DNA of 64,000 bases. It comes from Paenibacillus sp. V4I7 (GTDB lineage Bacteria > Bacillota > Bacilli > Paenibacillales > NBRC-103111). Below the pieces are notes generated by a model that was given only the letters and a program-made list of their open reading frames with translations, had not been told where the DNA came from and did not search any database. This document shows, one piece after another, positions 9,711 through 20,939 of this stretch (position 1 is its first letter; every line of letters begins with the position of its first letter). The position numbers and the translations under genes are program-made. Location of the stretch: contig NZ_JAUSZD010000002.1 of the NCBI RefSeq assembly GCF_030817275.1, forward strand, positions 6,990,001-7,054,000. Reading direction: 5' to 3'.

Positions 9711-10577
9711 CTATAGTTCAATCATCCGCTTCAAATCATCTTCGTTAAAGCGATAAGCTTCATTGCAGAAATGACAAACGACTTCAGCAAACCCTTCATC
9801 TTCAAGAATTTCTTGCAGCTCTGTCTTCCCTAAGGAAATAAGCGTTGTTTCAACTCTTTCACGACTGCATTTACAGCGGAACATGACATCCATTTGATCA
9901 AGCTTCTGGAAAGATGGGAGTACGGTTTGAAGGATTTCCTCTAAATTCAAACCCCCACCGAGCATACTGGTGAAGGAAGGAATGCGAGCGAGCATCTCTT
10001 CAATCTCCCCAATTTCATCATTTGTTAATCCTGGGAGCAATTGAATAACGAATCCGCCTGAGGCAAGAATGGAGTGATCCGTATTGACCAATACCCCGAG
10101 AGCTACAGCCGATGGCGTTTGTTCAGACATGGCAAAATAATAGGTGAAATCTTCAGCCAATTCTCCTGAAACGAGCGGAACACTGCCTTTATAAGGTTCT
10201 TTCATACCTAAATCTTTCGTTATGTACAAAAATCCATCAGTTCCCACCGCAGCAGCAATATCTAGCTTGCCATTCTCTTTAAGGGGAGGATCAACCAACG
10301 GATTATCGACATAACCGCGTACCTCACCCTTCGCATTAGCATCGACTACAATTTGACCGATGGGTCCATCGCCTTTAACTTGAACAATAAGATGCTCTTC
10401 ACCCTTGAGCATGGCTGCAATGAGAAGTCCCGCTGCTGCCGTTCTTCCTAAAGCGGCTGTGGCTGTTGGTGTTGTTTGGTGTCTTTGACTAATTTCTTCT
10501 GTGAGGACAGTCGTTTCCACGGCAAAAGCGCGAACTTTTCCTTCCAGCGCCGTTCCTCGAATTAAATAATCACCCAT
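9711..10577 (-). CDS. hslO: Redox-regulated chaperonin Hsp33
   Basis: A holdase switched on by oxidation of its zinc-bound cysteines. The N-terminal chaperone domain starts MGDYLIRGTALEGKVRAFA; the C-terminal zinc site is CKC (in MFRCKCSRERV) and CHFC (in VVCHFCNEAYRF), separated by about 31 residues. The start at 10577 has AAAGGA and gives 288 residues, the family size; two upstream ATG codons (10616, 10607) lie inside the coaX end region. Confidence 0.93.
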   Translation of the reverse strand: MGDYLIRGTALEGKVRAFAVETTVLTEEISQRHQTTPTATAALGRTAAAGLLIAAMLKGEEHLIVQVKGDGPIGQIVVDANAKGEVRGYVDNPLVDPPLKENGKLDIAAAVGTDGFLYITKDLGMKEPYKGSVPLVSGELAEDFTYYFAMSEQTPSAVALGVLVNTDHSILASGGFVIQLLPGLTNDEIGEIEEMLARIPSFTSMLGGGLNLEEILQTVLPSFQKLDQMDVMFRCKCSRERVETTLISLGKTELQEILEDEGFAEVVCHFCNEAYRFNEDDLKRMIEL

Positions 10578-10599
10578 ATTAAATCCTTTCTTAAACAGC

Positions 10600-11364
10600 T
10601 TATGCATTTTTCTCATAAATCATTTGTAAACCTTGCAGTGTTAGCAATGGATTGACGATCTGAATGGTACGAGATTCACTGGAAATCAACTCTGCAAGAC
10701 CGCCTGTAGCAATAACTGTTGGATTTACATTAAATTCTTGAATGACACGTTCGACAATCCCATCAACTTGGCCTACATAGCCGAAAATAATCCCTGCCTG
10801 CATCGCGGCTACGGTATTACGACCAACGACGCTCTTCGGCTTGACCAGCTCGATGCGCGGCAGCTTCGCCGCCTTCTGATATAAGGCTTCCGTTGAGATC
10901 CCGATTCCTGGTGCAATCGCACAGCCGACAAGCTGCTGGGAAGGATCGATGTAGTCGTATGTGGTGGCCGTCCCGAAATCAACAATGATACAAGGTGCCC
11001 CGTACAGCTCAAGAGCCGCGACAGCATTTACAATGCGATCAGCGCCGACCTCTTTGGGATTGTCTACACGCACGTTCAGCCCTGTCTTAATGCCAGGACC
11101 AACGATGAATGGCGTCCTTTTCAAATAGTGTAAGCAAAGGTTTTCCATTACATTCATAAGCGGGGGGACGACGGAAGAGACAATGACTCCTTCCACCTGT
11201 GCAAATGAAATGTCCGAGTGTTGAAACAGGCTATGCAGCTGCATCCCATACTCATCGACTGTCGCTGAACGGTTTGTACTAACCCGCCAGTGATGAAGGA
11301 GCGTCCGCTCTTGATAGAGGCCGAGCACAATGTTCGTATTCCCAACATCGATAACGAGAATCAT
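10600..11364 (-). CDS. coaX: Type III pantothenate kinase
   Basis: Phosphorylates pantothenate, the first step of coenzyme A synthesis. ASKHA-fold protein of 254 residues: [13 protein letters not shown] (phosphate 1), [27 protein letters not shown] (phosphate 2) and [21 protein letters not shown]; adenosine motif [11 protein letters not shown]. The start overlaps the nadC stop by ATGA, tying CoA and NAD synthesis in one transcript. Confidence 0.95.
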   Translation of the reverse strand: MILVIDVGNTNIVLGLYQERTLLHHWRVSTNRSATVDEYGMQLHSLFQHSDISFAQVEGVIVSSVVPPLMNVMENLCLHYLKRTPFIVGPGIKTGLNVRVDNPKEVGADRIVNAVAALELYGAPCIIVDFGTATTYDYIDPSQQLVGCAIAPGIGISTEALYQKAAKLPRIELVKPKSVVGRNTVAAMQAGIIFGYVGQVDGIVERVIQEFNVNPTVIATGGLAELISSESRTIQIVNPLLTLQGLQMIYEKNA

Positions 11365-12230
11365 AGCGCCGTCTCCTTCTGTTCATTCAGATCTAATGAG
11401 ATATCAAGCGCTGCAACCGAATACGTCAAGCGCCCAACGGAGATCACATCGACGCCTGTTTCTGCCATCGCTTTAATGGTTTGAGGTGTCACAGAACCCG
11501 AGCCCTCTACTACAATATGCGGCGCTTTACTTTTAATTATGGAAACTGCTTCTTTCATCTTCGCAGGAATCATGTTATCGAGCATGATGATATCCGCACC
11601 AGCCGCTAACGCTTCGTGCAATTGGTCAAAATTCTCGACCTCCACCTCAATCTTCATGGTGTGGGGGATCTGCTGTCGAGCCGCTTGTATAGCTTGTGTG
11701 ATGCCGCCTGAACCTTTAATATGATTATCTTTAATCATCACAGCATCGTAGAGTCCGAATCGATGATTATGACCGCCACCCACTCGTACAGCATACTTTT
11801 CAAGCAATCTGTGTCCCGGAGTCGTCTTCCGTGTATCGACAAGTCTAGTCGGCACGCCTTCTAAAGCATCGACAAACTCACGGGTCTTGGTCGCAATTCC
11901 TGATAATCGCTGCATCAAATTAAGACTTAAACGTTCACCTAGCAGAATACTGCGCGTATTGCCTTCCACTTCAGCTAGTATGGTCCCTTTATAAACAGAC
12001 GATCCTTCTACTACTTTTGTTTCAAAACGAAGAGAAGCATCGACTACAGCAAAAACTTCTTGGGCGATTCGAAGTCCACAGACAATTCCGTCTTCTTTGA
12101 CGTGGATAATCCCTTTGGACGCATGTTCCAAAGGGATCGTTGTCAGAGTCGTGACATCGCCGGTTCCAATGTCCTCTTCCAGCCAAAGCCGAATATGTTT
12201 ACGAATGAGTTCCATATTTAAATCCAGCAT
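11361..12230 (-). CDS. nadC: Quinolinate phosphoribosyltransferase
   Basis: Converts quinolinate and PRPP to nicotinate mononucleotide. Motifs: [50 protein letters not shown] with the PRPP-binding residues, [41 protein letters not shown] and [16 protein letters not shown]. The ATG at 12230 follows GAGGAG and lies one base after the nadB stop; a longer frame to 12335 would run into nadB and is rejected. Product 289 residues. Confidence 0.95.
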   Translation of the reverse strand: MLDLNMELIRKHIRLWLEEDIGTGDVTTLTTIPLEHASKGIIHVKEDGIVCGLRIAQEVFAVVDASLRFETKVVEGSSVYKGTILAEVEGNTRSILLGERLSLNLMQRLSGIATKTREFVDALEGVPTRLVDTRKTTPGHRLLEKYAVRVGGGHNHRFGLYDAVMIKDNHIKGSGGITQAIQAARQQIPHTMKIEVEVENFDQLHEALAAGADIIMLDNMIPAKMKEAVSIIKSKAPHIVVEGSGSVTPQTIKAMAETGVDVISVGRLTYSVAALDISLDLNEQKETAL

Positions 12231-12231
12231 G

Positions 12232-13842
12232 TTAAATCCACTCCTCAATGCTATCTTCCCCGCGCTTAAAAACAATATGCTTCTTCCATGCTTGATCATC
12301 CCGTTCAGGGAAATCTTCTCGGTAATGACCGCCACGACTTTCTTCCCGCGCTATAGCCGCAGTTGTCGTTAGAAGTGCACAATTGAGTAAATTAGCAAAC
12401 TCATAATCTTCACGTTTCGTCATCAAAGAACCGAAGATAGAAAGTTGTCTTGCCAATTCGTCATACCCTTTTTGCAAGCCTTTGGCTGAACGTTTCAGTC
12501 CTGCGTAACGAAGCATAACCTTTTGCAGCTTAAGCTTTTTCTCGACAACGGCTTGATTCGGAATTTCCGTTCTTGGCGCTTTCGATTCAGCACGTATTTG
12601 AATATTACCTTCTAAAGGAGCGAGCTCTTGAATCCGTTCAATGATTCTTCTACCGAACACAATAGCTTCAGATAAAGAGTTACTTGCTAATCGGTTAGCG
12701 CCATGTACACCTGTAGAAGACACTTCGCCACAAGCGAAAAGGCGGCGGACGATCGTTTCTCCGTGGAGATCTGTCTTGACGCCGCCCATCATATAATGAG
12801 CTGCAGGAGCAACAGGAATCCAGTCGGTACTCATATCTAGACCGTAGTTGAGGCAATATTCATATATCGTCGGGAATCGATGTTTAATTAACTCTTCAGA
12901 TTCGTGCGTTATGTCAATATAGACGAAGGTCGATTTGCAATTCTCCATCTCGTCGACAATGGCACGCGCCACGACATCCCTAGGCGCTAGCTCAAGCTGG
13001 GGATGGTAACGTTCCATGAAACGCTCCCCCTTGATATTGCGCAGATAAGCCCCCTCGCCGCGCACCGCTTCCGAGATCAGGAATCGCGGAGCCCCAGGAT
13101 AGCAAAGCGCTGTAGGGTGGAATTGAATAAATTCCACGTCTTGAATTTGCGCACCCGCGCGATGAGCAATCGCTATTCCGTCGCCAGTGGCGATGTCAGG
13201 ATTTGTGGTGTACCGGAACAATTGCCCTGCCCCGCCGGAGCATAGGATCGTGGCATTGCCGCGGACGAATACCCGCTGGCCGCTAGGCTTCTGTACGAGT
13301 GCGCCATAGCACTCGCCATCCTGCGTGATCAGGTCGATCACAAAGTGATCGTCCCAGATCTCAATATTCGGATCTTGCTTCGTGCGTTCCGAAAGAGCTC
13401 GTACAATTTCGGCGCCTGTGGCGTCGCCATGCGCATGCAAAATGCGACGTTGACTATGCGCTCCCTCTTTGGTCAAAGCAAACTCCCCGTTCTCAAGATC
13501 GAACTGGGTACCCATCCGAATGAGGTCCTGAACGCCGTTAGGACCTTCATGAACAAGGACGTCAACGGCCTCCGGCGAACATAAACCGGCACCTGCTATC
13601 AGGGTATCCTGCATATGATATTCCGGTGAATCCTCGTCCGAAATAACAGCAGCAATTCCTCCTTGCGCATAGCGTGTGTTACTGTCGAGGAGCGATTTCT
13701 TCGTAATCATCAGCACTTTCTTATTTTCACTAGCGCGAAGAGCAGTGAATAAACCTGCAATGCCCGCGCCAATCACAATAACATCTGTATGTACATGAGG
13801 AATGGAATCTAAATCTACATCTACGAGGTATCTAGGAATCAT
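12232..13842 (-). CDS. nadB: L-aspartate oxidase
   Basis: FAD enzyme that oxidises aspartate to iminoaspartate for NadA. FAD motif DVIVIGAGIAGLFTALRA at residues 20-37; NTRYAQGGIAAVISDED, the active-site stretch EFIQFHPTAL, FLISEAVRGEGAYLRN, the Arg of APRDVVARAI, AAHYMMGGVKTDLHG and ACGEVSSTGVHGANRLASNSL; a helical C-terminal domain. 536 residues, normal length. Ribosome site AGGTGA. It precedes nadC by one base. Confidence 0.95.
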   Translation of the reverse strand: MIPRYLVDVDLDSIPHVHTDVIVIGAGIAGLFTALRASENKKVLMITKKSLLDSNTRYAQGGIAAVISDEDSPEYHMQDTLIAGAGLCSPEAVDVLVHEGPNGVQDLIRMGTQFDLENGEFALTKEGAHSQRRILHAHGDATGAEIVRALSERTKQDPNIEIWDDHFVIDLITQDGECYGALVQKPSGQRVFVRGNATILCSGGAGQLFRYTTNPDIATGDGIAIAHRAGAQIQDVEFIQFHPTALCYPGAPRFLISEAVRGEGAYLRNIKGERFMERYHPQLELAPRDVVARAIVDEMENCKSTFVYIDITHESEELIKHRFPTIYEYCLNYGLDMSTDWIPVAPAAHYMMGGVKTDLHGETIVRRLFACGEVSSTGVHGANRLASNSLSEAIVFGRRIIERIQELAPLEGNIQIRAESKAPRTEIPNQAVVEKKLKLQKVMLRYAGLKRSAKGLQKGYDELARQLSIFGSLMTKREDYEFANLLNCALLTTTAAIAREESRGGHYREDFPERDDQAWKKHIVFKRGEDSIEEWI

Positions 13843-13872
13843 GCCGCTTCACCTGTTCTTCACCATTAATAG

Positions 13873-13925
13873 CTCGCAAAGCAATCGTATCCGAAGGATT
13901 AATCGATATCGGAATGCTTTGCGAG
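13873..13925. repeat. Long inverted repeat between nadA and nadB
   Basis: CTCGCAAAGCA (13873-13883) and TGCTTTGCGAG (13915-13925) are perfect 11-bp arms around a 31-base loop that can pair further (TCCGA/TCGGA). There is no T run on either side, so it is not a plain terminator. It may mark an RNA processing or stability site between nadA and nadB. Confidence 0.7.
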
Positions 13926-13960
13926 GGTACCCTACCTATTAAACAAGAGAGTAGCGCATG

Positions 13961-14899
13961 CTACTTTACTTGTAACATGCGCTCTAAGGACAATCTTGCT
14001 TTATCGGCTACATCTTCTGGCACATAAATCTCTGGCTGCATCGTTTCAAGACATTTCACAATTTTCTTCAAATTGTTTACTTTCATATTCGGGCATACCA
14101 AGTATTTGGTAGCAAAATGGAACTGTTTATCTGGACTGTCCAGACGAAGCTGGTATCCAGTTCCATCTTCCGTTCCAACGATAAACTCTTTGCAATCGGA
14201 CTCTTTGCAATATTTGATAATCGCTGTCGTACTACCGACGAAATCTCCCAGTTTAACAACTTCTGGACGACACTCCGGATGAACAACGAACTGAGCATTC
14301 GGGTATTGGGCTCTCATTTCTTCCACATCTTTAACGGTCAGCATATCATGCGTATTGCAATAGCCTTCCCAAATGATCACTTTTTTGCTTGTGAATTTTG
14401 ATACATAGTCACCTAAATTTTTATCCGGTACCCAGATGATCTCATCTGAATCGACGGAATTGATGACATTGATGGCATTTGCCGAGGTACAGCAAATATC
14501 TGTTTCTGATTTCACATCAGCAGATGTATTAATGTAAGCAACAACTTTGGCGTTAGGATGCTGGCGTTTCAGAGCACGTAGACCTTCTACATTCACCATA
14601 TCCGCCATCGGGCAGCCTGCGCGTTCGTCAGGAATAATGACTGTTTTGTTAGGAGCAAGAATCTTAGCACTTTCCCCCATGAAATGTACGCCACAGAATA
14701 CAATCACATCAGCATCGGTTTGCGCTGCCTTCTGCGCAAGCAGAAAGGAATCCCCCCGGAAATCAGCAACCTCTTGAACTTCGTCACGTTGATAATAATG
14801 AGCAAGAATAATAGCATTCCGTTCTTTCTTTAGCTGCAGCAACCGTTCTTTCAGTTCGCGGTTCTGCTCCGCTTTGCGTTCTAATGCTAAAGCTTCCAT
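13961..14899 (-). CDS. nadA: Quinolinate synthase A
   Basis: Condenses iminoaspartate with dihydroxyacetone phosphate to quinolinate on a 4Fe-4S cluster. Seen: NAIILAHYYQRDEVQEVADF, GDSFLLAQKAA, VFCGVHFMGESAKIL, DERAGCPMADMV, DICCTSANA, VVHPECRPEV and LVCPNMKVNNL; the conserved cysteines that bind the cluster are present. 312 residues, no extra domain. It is the first of nadA-nadB-nadC; B. subtilis has its nad genes elsewhere. Confidence 0.95.
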   Translation of the reverse strand: MEALALERKAEQNRELKERLLQLKKERNAIILAHYYQRDEVQEVADFRGDSFLLAQKAAQTDADVIVFCGVHFMGESAKILAPNKTVIIPDERAGCPMADMVNVEGLRALKRQHPNAKVVAYINTSADVKSETDICCTSANAINVINSVDSDEIIWVPDKNLGDYVSKFTSKKVIIWEGYCNTHDMLTVKDVEEMRAQYPNAQFVVHPECRPEVVKLGDFVGSTTAIIKYCKESDCKEFIVGTEDGTGYQLRLDSPDKQFHFATKYLVCPNMKVNNLKKIVKCLETMQPEIYVPEDVADKARLSLERMLQVK

Positions 14900-15046
14900 A
14901 GTGCTTCCTCCCCAATCTGGGACGTATAATGTACTTCTTGTCTATCTAAAAATAGGATTAACAGTAGTATGATCTAATCGTAATAAAATTAGAGATTTAC
15001 AACTAATTTACACATTCTCACATCCCCTGTCAATGCGCAAATATGC

Positions 15047-15093
15047 CGAAAAAACCAGAAAATCCGGGTACACCTGACGTGTACACCGGATTT
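15047..15093 (-). terminator. Terminator of ftsH
   Basis: Minus strand stem AAATCCGG-TGTACAC / GTGTACC-CGGATTT closely after the ftsH stop, then a T-rich stretch with a six-T run. Confidence 0.85.
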
Positions 15094-15111
15094 ACGAGTT
15101 GCTATTGCTTG

Positions 15112-17064
15112 TTACTCTTCGGAATGATCCGAATTAGAATCTTTATCTTTGTTTAACTCCAATTTGTTGCTTTCGCTAGATTGGCTTTGCCCTTGAATGT
15201 TCACTTTGACCTCTTCGTCATCTGCGCTTGCATTCAATCTGCCTTTCTCTAGAAGCTCGATGATTTCGTCTTTATCGAGTGTTTCTTTCTCAAGCAGCGT
15301 TTTGGCTACGAGATGAATCTGATCCGCATGCTCCGTAAGCATCGCACGAGCACGCTCATAACAAGTGCGAATAAAGTTTTGCATCTCTTGATCAATCTCA
15401 TAAGCAATCGCATCACTGTAATTTTGCTCATGTCCGATATCGCGGCCTAAGAACACTTGGCCTTGCGAGCTGCCGAACTGCATCGGTCCAAGCTTATCGC
15501 TCATACCATATTCCATAATCATGCGACGAACAATACCCGTTGCTTTCTGGAAGTCACTATAAGCCCCAGTGCCAATTTCTCCGATAAATAGTTCTTCGGA
15601 AACGCGGCCTCCCAGGAGTCCTGTTACTTTATCCAGCAATTCGTTCTTCGTCTGCATCATGCGATCTTCGCCTTCTTTGGGCAGCATCATGACATAACCG
15701 CCAGCGCGTCCGCGCGGAACGATCGTAACTTTGTGCACCATATCAGCATTCTCGGCGTAATAACCAATGATCGCGTGTCCGGCTTCATGATAAGCAACAA
15801 TGCGTTTCTCTGTATCGCTGATAATCCGACTTTTCTTCTGCGTACCAACAATAATACGGTCAAAAGCTTCCTCGACTTCAGCCATCGAAATATCTTTACG
15901 GTTACGACGGGCAGCAATCAAAGCTGCTTCGTTCAATAGATTCTCTAGATCAGCACCTGTGAATCCAGTTGTGTAGCGAGACAGGGCGTCCAGCTTCACA
16001 TCTTTGGCAAGTGGTTTGTTGCGGGCATGTACTTTCAGTACAGCTTCGCGGCCTTTGATGTCTGGACGATCTACCGTGATTTGACGGTCGAAACGACCTG
16101 GACGCAGTAAGGCTGGGTCAAGGATATCTGGGCGGTTAGTCGCTGCAACGATAATGATACCCTCGTTCGCGCCAAATCCGTCCATTTCTACTAGCAATTG
16201 ATTGAGTGTTTGTTCGCGCTCGTCATGTCCGCCGCCTAAACCAGCGCCACGTTGACGACCTACAGCATCGATCTCATCGATAAAAATGATACAAGGTGAG
16301 TTCTTCTTCGCGTTCTCGAACAAGTCACGAACACGGGAAGCACCGACACCGACGAACATCTCAACGAAGTCAGAACCTGAAATACTGAAGAATGGTACGC
16401 CTGCTTCACCAGCGACAGCTCGTGCAAGAAGGGTTTTACCGGTTCCCGGAGGACCATTGAGCAGAACCCCTTTAGGAATTCTAGCACCGACAGCTGCGAA
16501 TTTCCGTGGATCTTTGAGGAATTCGACAACCTCGATCAATTCTTGCTTCTCTTCGTCAGCACCTGCCACGTCTTCAAATGTGACGCGTTTTTTCTCCTCA
16601 TTATATAAGCGGGCACGGCTTTTGCCGAAGTTCATCACTTTGCCGCCGCCACCTTGAGCCTGATTTAACAGGAAGAAAAACAAGATGAAGATAATGACGA
16701 ATGGGATGATGGAAGTTAGGAAACTAATCCAAACGCTATCCCGTTCCATAGTCTCGTACGTTTCGGATGGAACGCCATTCGCTTCAATCAGCTGGACGAC
16801 CATAGGCTCGAACGGAGCATGGGTTTCGAAGCTCTTCTTATCAGCACCACTTGGTGGGTTAATGTACTTACCTTTAATCAAATATGTGTACCCATCAAAC
16901 TTTAAGGTCACGGATTCCACATTTTTGTTAACAACCGCTTGGCGGAATTTATCGTAAGTAATTAACTCCTTTTGCTCGTTTTGGGTACTAATGAAATGGA
17001 CGATCCCTACTGTAACCAAAAATATAAGTAAATAAAAGCCAGTATTCCGGATAATTCGATTCAT
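15112..17064 (-). CDS. ftsH: ATP-dependent zinc metalloprotease FtsH
   Basis: Membrane-bound AAA+ protease that degrades membrane and regulatory proteins; in Bacillus it is needed for sporulation entry. Two N-terminal membrane helices (about residues 7-25 and 108-128) enclose an extracytoplasmic loop; then AAA: Walker [19 protein letters not shown], Walker [22 protein letters not shown] region [20 protein letters not shown]; then the zinc site [13 protein letters not shown]. The acidic tail ([11 protein letters not shown]) is disordered. The ATG at 17064 follows AGAGGAGG; product 650 residues. Confidence 0.97.
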   Translation of the reverse strand: MNRIIRNTGFYLLIFLVTVGIVHFISTQNEQKELITYDKFRQAVVNKNVESVTLKFDGYTYLIKGKYINPPSGADKKSFETHAPFEPMVVQLIEANGVPSETYETMERDSVWISFLTSIIPFVIIFILFFFLLNQAQGGGGKVMNFGKSRARLYNEEKKRVTFEDVAGADEEKQELIEVVEFLKDPRKFAAVGARIPKGVLLNGPPGTGKTLLARAVAGEAGVPFFSISGSDFVEMFVGVGASRVRDLFENAKKNSPCIIFIDEIDAVGRQRGAGLGGGHDEREQTLNQLLVEMDGFGANEGIIIVAATNRPDILDPALLRPGRFDRQITVDRPDIKGREAVLKVHARNKPLAKDVKLDALSRYTTGFTGADLENLLNEAALIAARRNRKDISMAEVEEAFDRIIVGTQKKSRIISDTEKRIVAYHEAGHAIIGYYAENADMVHKVTIVPRGRAGGYVMMLPKEGEDRMMQTKNELLDKVTGLLGGRVSEELFIGEIGTGAYSDFQKATGIVRRMIMEYGMSDKLGPMQFGSSQGQVFLGRDIGHEQNYSDAIAYEIDQEMQNFIRTCYERARAMLTEHADQIHLVAKTLLEKETLDKDEIIELLEKGRLNASADDEEVKVNIQGQSQSSESNKLELNKDKDSNSDHSEE

Positions 17065-17161
17065 CCCGAGCCTCCTCTCAAACGGCACACGTTTATTATT
17101 TTACCACATCCCGGTAAAGCACTACAACATAACAGCGCTGATGAGTCTGCGGGAAGTGACA

Positions 17162-17701
17162 TTAGCTACTGTAGATCTCTGGTTTCAATATGCCGATAAA
17201 TGGAAGGTTGCGATATTTCTCTGCATAATCCAGACCATATCCGACTACGAACTCATCTGGAAGCACATAACCTGCATATTCAGGTTCGAGATCCACCGTT
17301 CTGCGTGCCGGTTTATTAAACAGCGCAACGACCGAAATCGTCTTAGCATTGCGTCGCTCTAGCACATCTATCAGATAACTCAACGTTAACCCGCTATCGA
17401 TAATGTCCTCCACGATAAGAATATGACGTCCTTCTACGGGAACATCAAGATCTTTAATAATCTTGACAACACCAGAAGATTTCGTGGATTGACCATAGCT
17501 GGATACAGCCATGAAATCGAGTTCCAATGGTACTCTGATTTGCTTCACAAGATCAGCCATGAAAATGAAAGCTCCCTTAAGCACACAGATAACCAATGGA
17601 TTCTTACCTTCGTAATCGATGGAGAGTTTCTCCCCCAATTCTTTAATCTTGCCTTGAATCTGTTCTTCACTGTAAAGAACTTCTTGAATGTCGCTGTACA
17701 A
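17162..17701 (-). CDS. hpt: Hypoxanthine phosphoribosyltransferase
   Basis: Salvages hypoxanthine (and guanine) with PRPP. Type I phosphoribosyltransferase of 179 residues with [13 protein letters not shown], the PRPP loop [18 protein letters not shown] and the C-terminal [21 protein letters not shown]. The start is TTG at 17701, 7 bases after a strong GGGGGT site; no in-frame ATG is nearby. In Bacillus HprT forms a unit with TilS and affects ftsH expression; the same order tilS-hpt-ftsH is kept here. Confidence 0.95.
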   Translation of the reverse strand: MYSDIQEVLYSEEQIQGKIKELGEKLSIDYEGKNPLVICVLKGAFIFMADLVKQIRVPLELDFMAVSSYGQSTKSSGVVKIIKDLDVPVEGRHILIVEDIIDSGLTLSYLIDVLERRNAKTISVVALFNKPARRTVDLEPEYAGYVLPDEFVVGYGLDYAEKYRNLPFIGILKPEIYSS

Positions 17702-17772
17702 GGATGAACCCCCTAGTTTTATATTATGAATCCTTATAAATTTACATTCTAGAAGAACGAAATTTACGCATA

Positions 17773-19188
17773 TTACTTCAGCACTAGCTTCATATGAAGT
17801 ACACGTACTGTATCTGGTCCAACCAGAGCGTGCTTGGACCTACGAAAGCCAGCAATCCAAAGAATTTGCCCGGAAGCATCGACCAGTAGTGGAATGACAT
17901 CACGCCGGCTTAGCGGCATTTTGGCATCAATGAACATATCCTTTACTTTTTTGGATCCGTTTAAACCATGCGGCTCAAACCGATCTCCTGACCTGCGACT
18001 CCTTACAACAAGCGGCAAGTTAAGTTGATCCAGATCCAAAAACACGTCCGTTGCAGTTGAGAAATAAGCAGCTGTCTCCTTCGAACTAGCCGGCACCCAT
18101 GAGCAGATCAGTTTGGCTTCCACTTCCGGCAGGCTCAACTCGCTTGTATCTAATCCAACCTCATAAGAATAAGGCTTCGGAGAAGGAGCGAAGGACAGAA
18201 ATTGAATAGACTCATATTCTCTCACAATATAAACCTGTTCATCCACCTGAAGGACTTGATTAGAAACCTGATCCTGTAAAATCAACTCACGCATACTTTC
18301 AATTCGTGTAAAATCCAACCGATCTCTTTCCAAACAAAGACAGTTTAATATTAATTTAATCAAACGCCTTTGTAAAGCAACGTGCAACTCAGTGAAATCA
18401 CGTCTTTCTAGGCGGCAGCAGGCTTGCTGGAAAGTAGTTATTCGGCGAAAAACCTGCTCGGCTTCTTTGGCCAAATAATCATCCTCAGCTCGCATCAAAT
18501 CCGTCAATCGATTCAGCGACTCTGGAAGTTGTTCATTATACTGCTTCAGCATCGGCATCACATCAAGCCGAATCTGATTGCGAAAATACTTCCGCAGCTC
18601 ATTGCTGCTGTCCTTACAATACGCCATTTCATGCTGAGCGCAATAATTCACAATATCTGCTTTGTATATACGTAAAAAAGGACGAATCAGTTCCACTTTT
18701 TTTTCGCGCCTGCGTTCCGGCATGCCAACCAGGCCTGAAGGGCCTGTCCCTCTCAGAATCCGCATCATGACGGTTTCGGCTTGATCATCCGCATGATGAG
18801 CGAAGGCAATACGCTTAGCGCTGTATTTCGCTGCGATCTGATGCAGAAATTCGTAGCGCTTCTCACGTGCCGCGGCTTGCCCATTGAGTGACGTTTCCTC
18901 TATATAGGCAGGTACATCAATGACACCGATTTCACATGGGAGCCCTAGCTCATCCGCAAGCTTCCCTACGAAAGAGGCTTCCGCATCCGATTCTGCACCG
19001 CGGAATTGATGATTCACATGCGCAACAACGAGCTGCCAGCTATAACGCTCAGCAAGGGCAAAAAGGACATGAAGCAGCCCCACAGAATCAGGTCCTCCTG
19101 AAACCGCAACGACCACCACATCTCCTGGATCGACGAGTTTTTCTTCAATAATTCGTTGTTCCACCTTGGCAACAAGATCGATTTCCAT
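17773..19188 (-). CDS. tilS: tRNA(Ile)-lysidine synthase
   Basis: Changes C34 of tRNA-Ile(CAU) to lysidine so that it reads AUA. N-type ATP pyrophosphatase with the PP-loop [16 protein letters not shown] (residues 28-43), [46 protein letters not shown] and the TilS C-terminal domain ([22 protein letters not shown]). 471 residues, usual for Bacillales. Upstream of hpt. Confidence 0.95.
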   Translation of the reverse strand: MEIDLVAKVEQRIIEEKLVDPGDVVVVAVSGGPDSVGLLHVLFALAERYSWQLVVAHVNHQFRGAESDAEASFVGKLADELGLPCEIGVIDVPAYIEETSLNGQAAAREKRYEFLHQIAAKYSAKRIAFAHHADDQAETVMMRILRGTGPSGLVGMPERRREKKVELIRPFLRIYKADIVNYCAQHEMAYCKDSSNELRKYFRNQIRLDVMPMLKQYNEQLPESLNRLTDLMRAEDDYLAKEAEQVFRRITTFQQACCRLERRDFTELHVALQRRLIKLILNCLCLERDRLDFTRIESMRELILQDQVSNQVLQVDEQVYIVREYESIQFLSFAPSPKPYSYEVGLDTSELSLPEVEAKLICSWVPASSKETAAYFSTATDVFLDLDQLNLPLVVRSRRSGDRFEPHGLNGSKKVKDMFIDAKMPLSRRDVIPLLVDASGQILWIAGFRRSKHALVGPDTVRVLHMKLVLK

Positions 19189-19224
19189 CGGGTATTCCTT
19201 TCTATTCCTGCACTTTCCGTCATG

Positions 19225-20130
19225 CTACCAGTACATATAGAGCGTTGCTCCAAAAATAAAAATAGAAGCGGCGAAACATATTTTTAGCCATGGCATTTGG
19301 AGTGTCGACTGTGTAATCTTCTTACCGGAGACCAACGTTCTCCAGTACTGATAGGCTTCTTGCGAAGAATTAAACTCACTATTCAAAGCTTTATGAAGAA
19401 AAGGTGCGATATGGGCGGCAACTGAATTTTCACGCATAATAGCTGTTAGTTGATCTAGATCTCGGTTTTGAGGCAGCATTTTGGATAAACCAGTGAAGCG
19501 TTTGCGTTGATCGAGCGATTTTAATAGTAAAATGGCAAATGAAAATAAATCATAGCTTTCTTCCGCAACCCGCTCCCCCATATTCCAAAAGCCGCGGTCA
19601 TACACTTCGGTTAACTGTTTAATCGCTCTGCCTTTAGGAGTCACACCCCCAAAATCAATGAGATCCACATCGCCATAATTGGAAACGATCATGTTCTCGA
19701 TCTTCAGATCACCGAAAACATAGCCGCTCTTATGAACTTCCGTTAACTTACGAAGCAGGTTAGAACCAATCACATAGATCCAATCCTGCCCACGTTTATG
19801 TATAAAATTAGAAATCGTCATACCCTCAATATATCGCATGACATAGAAGGAGACTTCTTTCCCATTTATCGTCATATCATCAGCATCTATTAAAAAGTTC
19901 TTGAACGAGGTTTCCGTCAGTGATATGGCAAGCAAGGAATTAATCTCCGATTGATGATCAACCGTCTCATGACCTGCCTTAAGCGCAAATCTAGCTGTCC
20001 CTCTTCGTACGAGAGCCACTACACCATTGGAACCAGCACCTAATAAACGTTCGACCACATACATCCGGCCGTTCCATTTCCCTTGGATTTCTGACCCAGG
20101 ACGGAAGGCGTCTTCATACCACGTAGTCAC
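19225..20130 (-). CDS. yabT: Membrane-anchored Ser/Thr protein kinase YabT
   Basis: A Hanks-type kinase: glycine loop LLGAGSNGVVALV, Lys in FALKAG, hinge YVMRYIEGMTIS, catalytic loop GYVFGDLKIENMIV and DVDLIDFGGV. The catalytic loop has FGD in place of HRD, keeping the Asp, Lys and Asn. The last 20 residues form one membrane helix (ICFAASIFIFGATLYMYW), so the kinase is tail-anchored. YabT of B. subtilis phosphorylates RecA and AbrB during sporulation; that role is inferred from family and position. GTG start overlapping yabS by 17 bases. Confidence 0.88.
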   Translation of the reverse strand: MTTWYEDAFRPGSEIQGKWNGRMYVVERLLGAGSNGVVALVRRGTARFALKAGHETVDHQSEINSLLAISLTETSFKNFLIDADDMTINGKEVSFYVMRYIEGMTISNFIHKRGQDWIYVIGSNLLRKLTEVHKSGYVFGDLKIENMIVSNYGDVDLIDFGGVTPKGRAIKQLTEVYDRGFWNMGERVAEESYDLFSFAILLLKSLDQRKRFTGLSKMLPQNRDLDQLTAIMRENSVAAHIAPFLHKALNSEFNSSQEAYQYWRTLVSGKKITQSTLQMPWLKICFAASIFIFGATLYMYW

Positions 20131-20836
20131 TCAGCATCCCATCCTCGGTCTTTGGTAAGATAGGCTTCTCCGTTATGAACTGCAAAGTTTGCAGTAACGC
20201 TGGACCAGTCGGAGTTGTACCCTTCATGTTTATTTTATAGAACATCTTGTCCAAATTTGCAAGTTGATTCGTCCAACTGAGATCCATTTCTAACTCCTGA
20301 TCCCTCGTTTTGGTTGACGGAAAGTGGAAAACTGCTAGCTCACTCTTGCCGCTGCGGGCTCTAAGACTAAGCAAAAGATCATGAATCGCTTCACGCACCG
20401 CTGCATGCTTAGGCTTCATACTGGCACTAGCATCTATTAAAAGAGCTACGCGAAGTGAGGTGGTTTCACTCATGGTATCGATGACTTGAACCACTTCAGC
20501 ACGCTTCTCTGGAGGTAACTGTTCCAATTGATTAAAGCCAAGAATACTTTGTAACTCTTTGCCTACGGCATGCTGAATCGTTGTGGTGACCGTTTTGCGC
20601 GTCATCATCTGAACCGTTTGGGAGAGTTGGCCTGAATTCACGATTCGGCTCATCCCGCCGCCCGCCGCAGCAATCTCTTGAATCTCCTCAGAGCCTAGCA
20701 CCCCTAGCTCCCCATGGTCAATCACACCGATAACATTTACGGTAACACCTTCGGCATGTGCTTGTGCTGCAGCTATTACCGGACTCACCCCTACATTTGA
20801 ACACCCATCTGTAATTAAAAGAATCTGCTTCATCAT
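20114..20836 (-). CDS. yabS: VWA-domain protein YabS
   Basis: 240 residues. An N-terminal segment (QILLITDGCSNVGVSPVIAA) followed by a second von Willebrand A-type region with a MIDAS motif, LLIDASASMKPKHAA (about 133-147), and a distal Thr in KGTTPTGPALLQTL. The protein is probably cytoplasmic, with no signal peptide. It is paired with the kinase gene yabT as in B. subtilis, where both are sporulation-expressed; the biochemical role is unknown. ATG with a strong GGGAGG site. Confidence 0.85.
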   Translation of the reverse strand: MMKQILLITDGCSNVGVSPVIAAAQAHAEGVTVNVIGVIDHGELGVLGSEEIQEIAAAGGGMSRIVNSGQLSQTVQMMTRKTVTTTIQHAVGKELQSILGFNQLEQLPPEKRAEVVQVIDTMSETTSLRVALLIDASASMKPKHAAVREAIHDLLLSLRARSGKSELAVFHFPSTKTRDQELEMDLSWTNQLANLDKMFYKINMKGTTPTGPALLQTLQFITEKPILPKTEDGMLSDYVV

Positions 20837-20939
20837 GATATTTGCCTCCCTGGCCCAAGAAAAGATTAGCTCTCTAGTAGTTCTACTCCTAGTTTTTCCA
20901 TTTATGAGAGAGTCTAATCACTAGCCAACTGAGCGAAAT

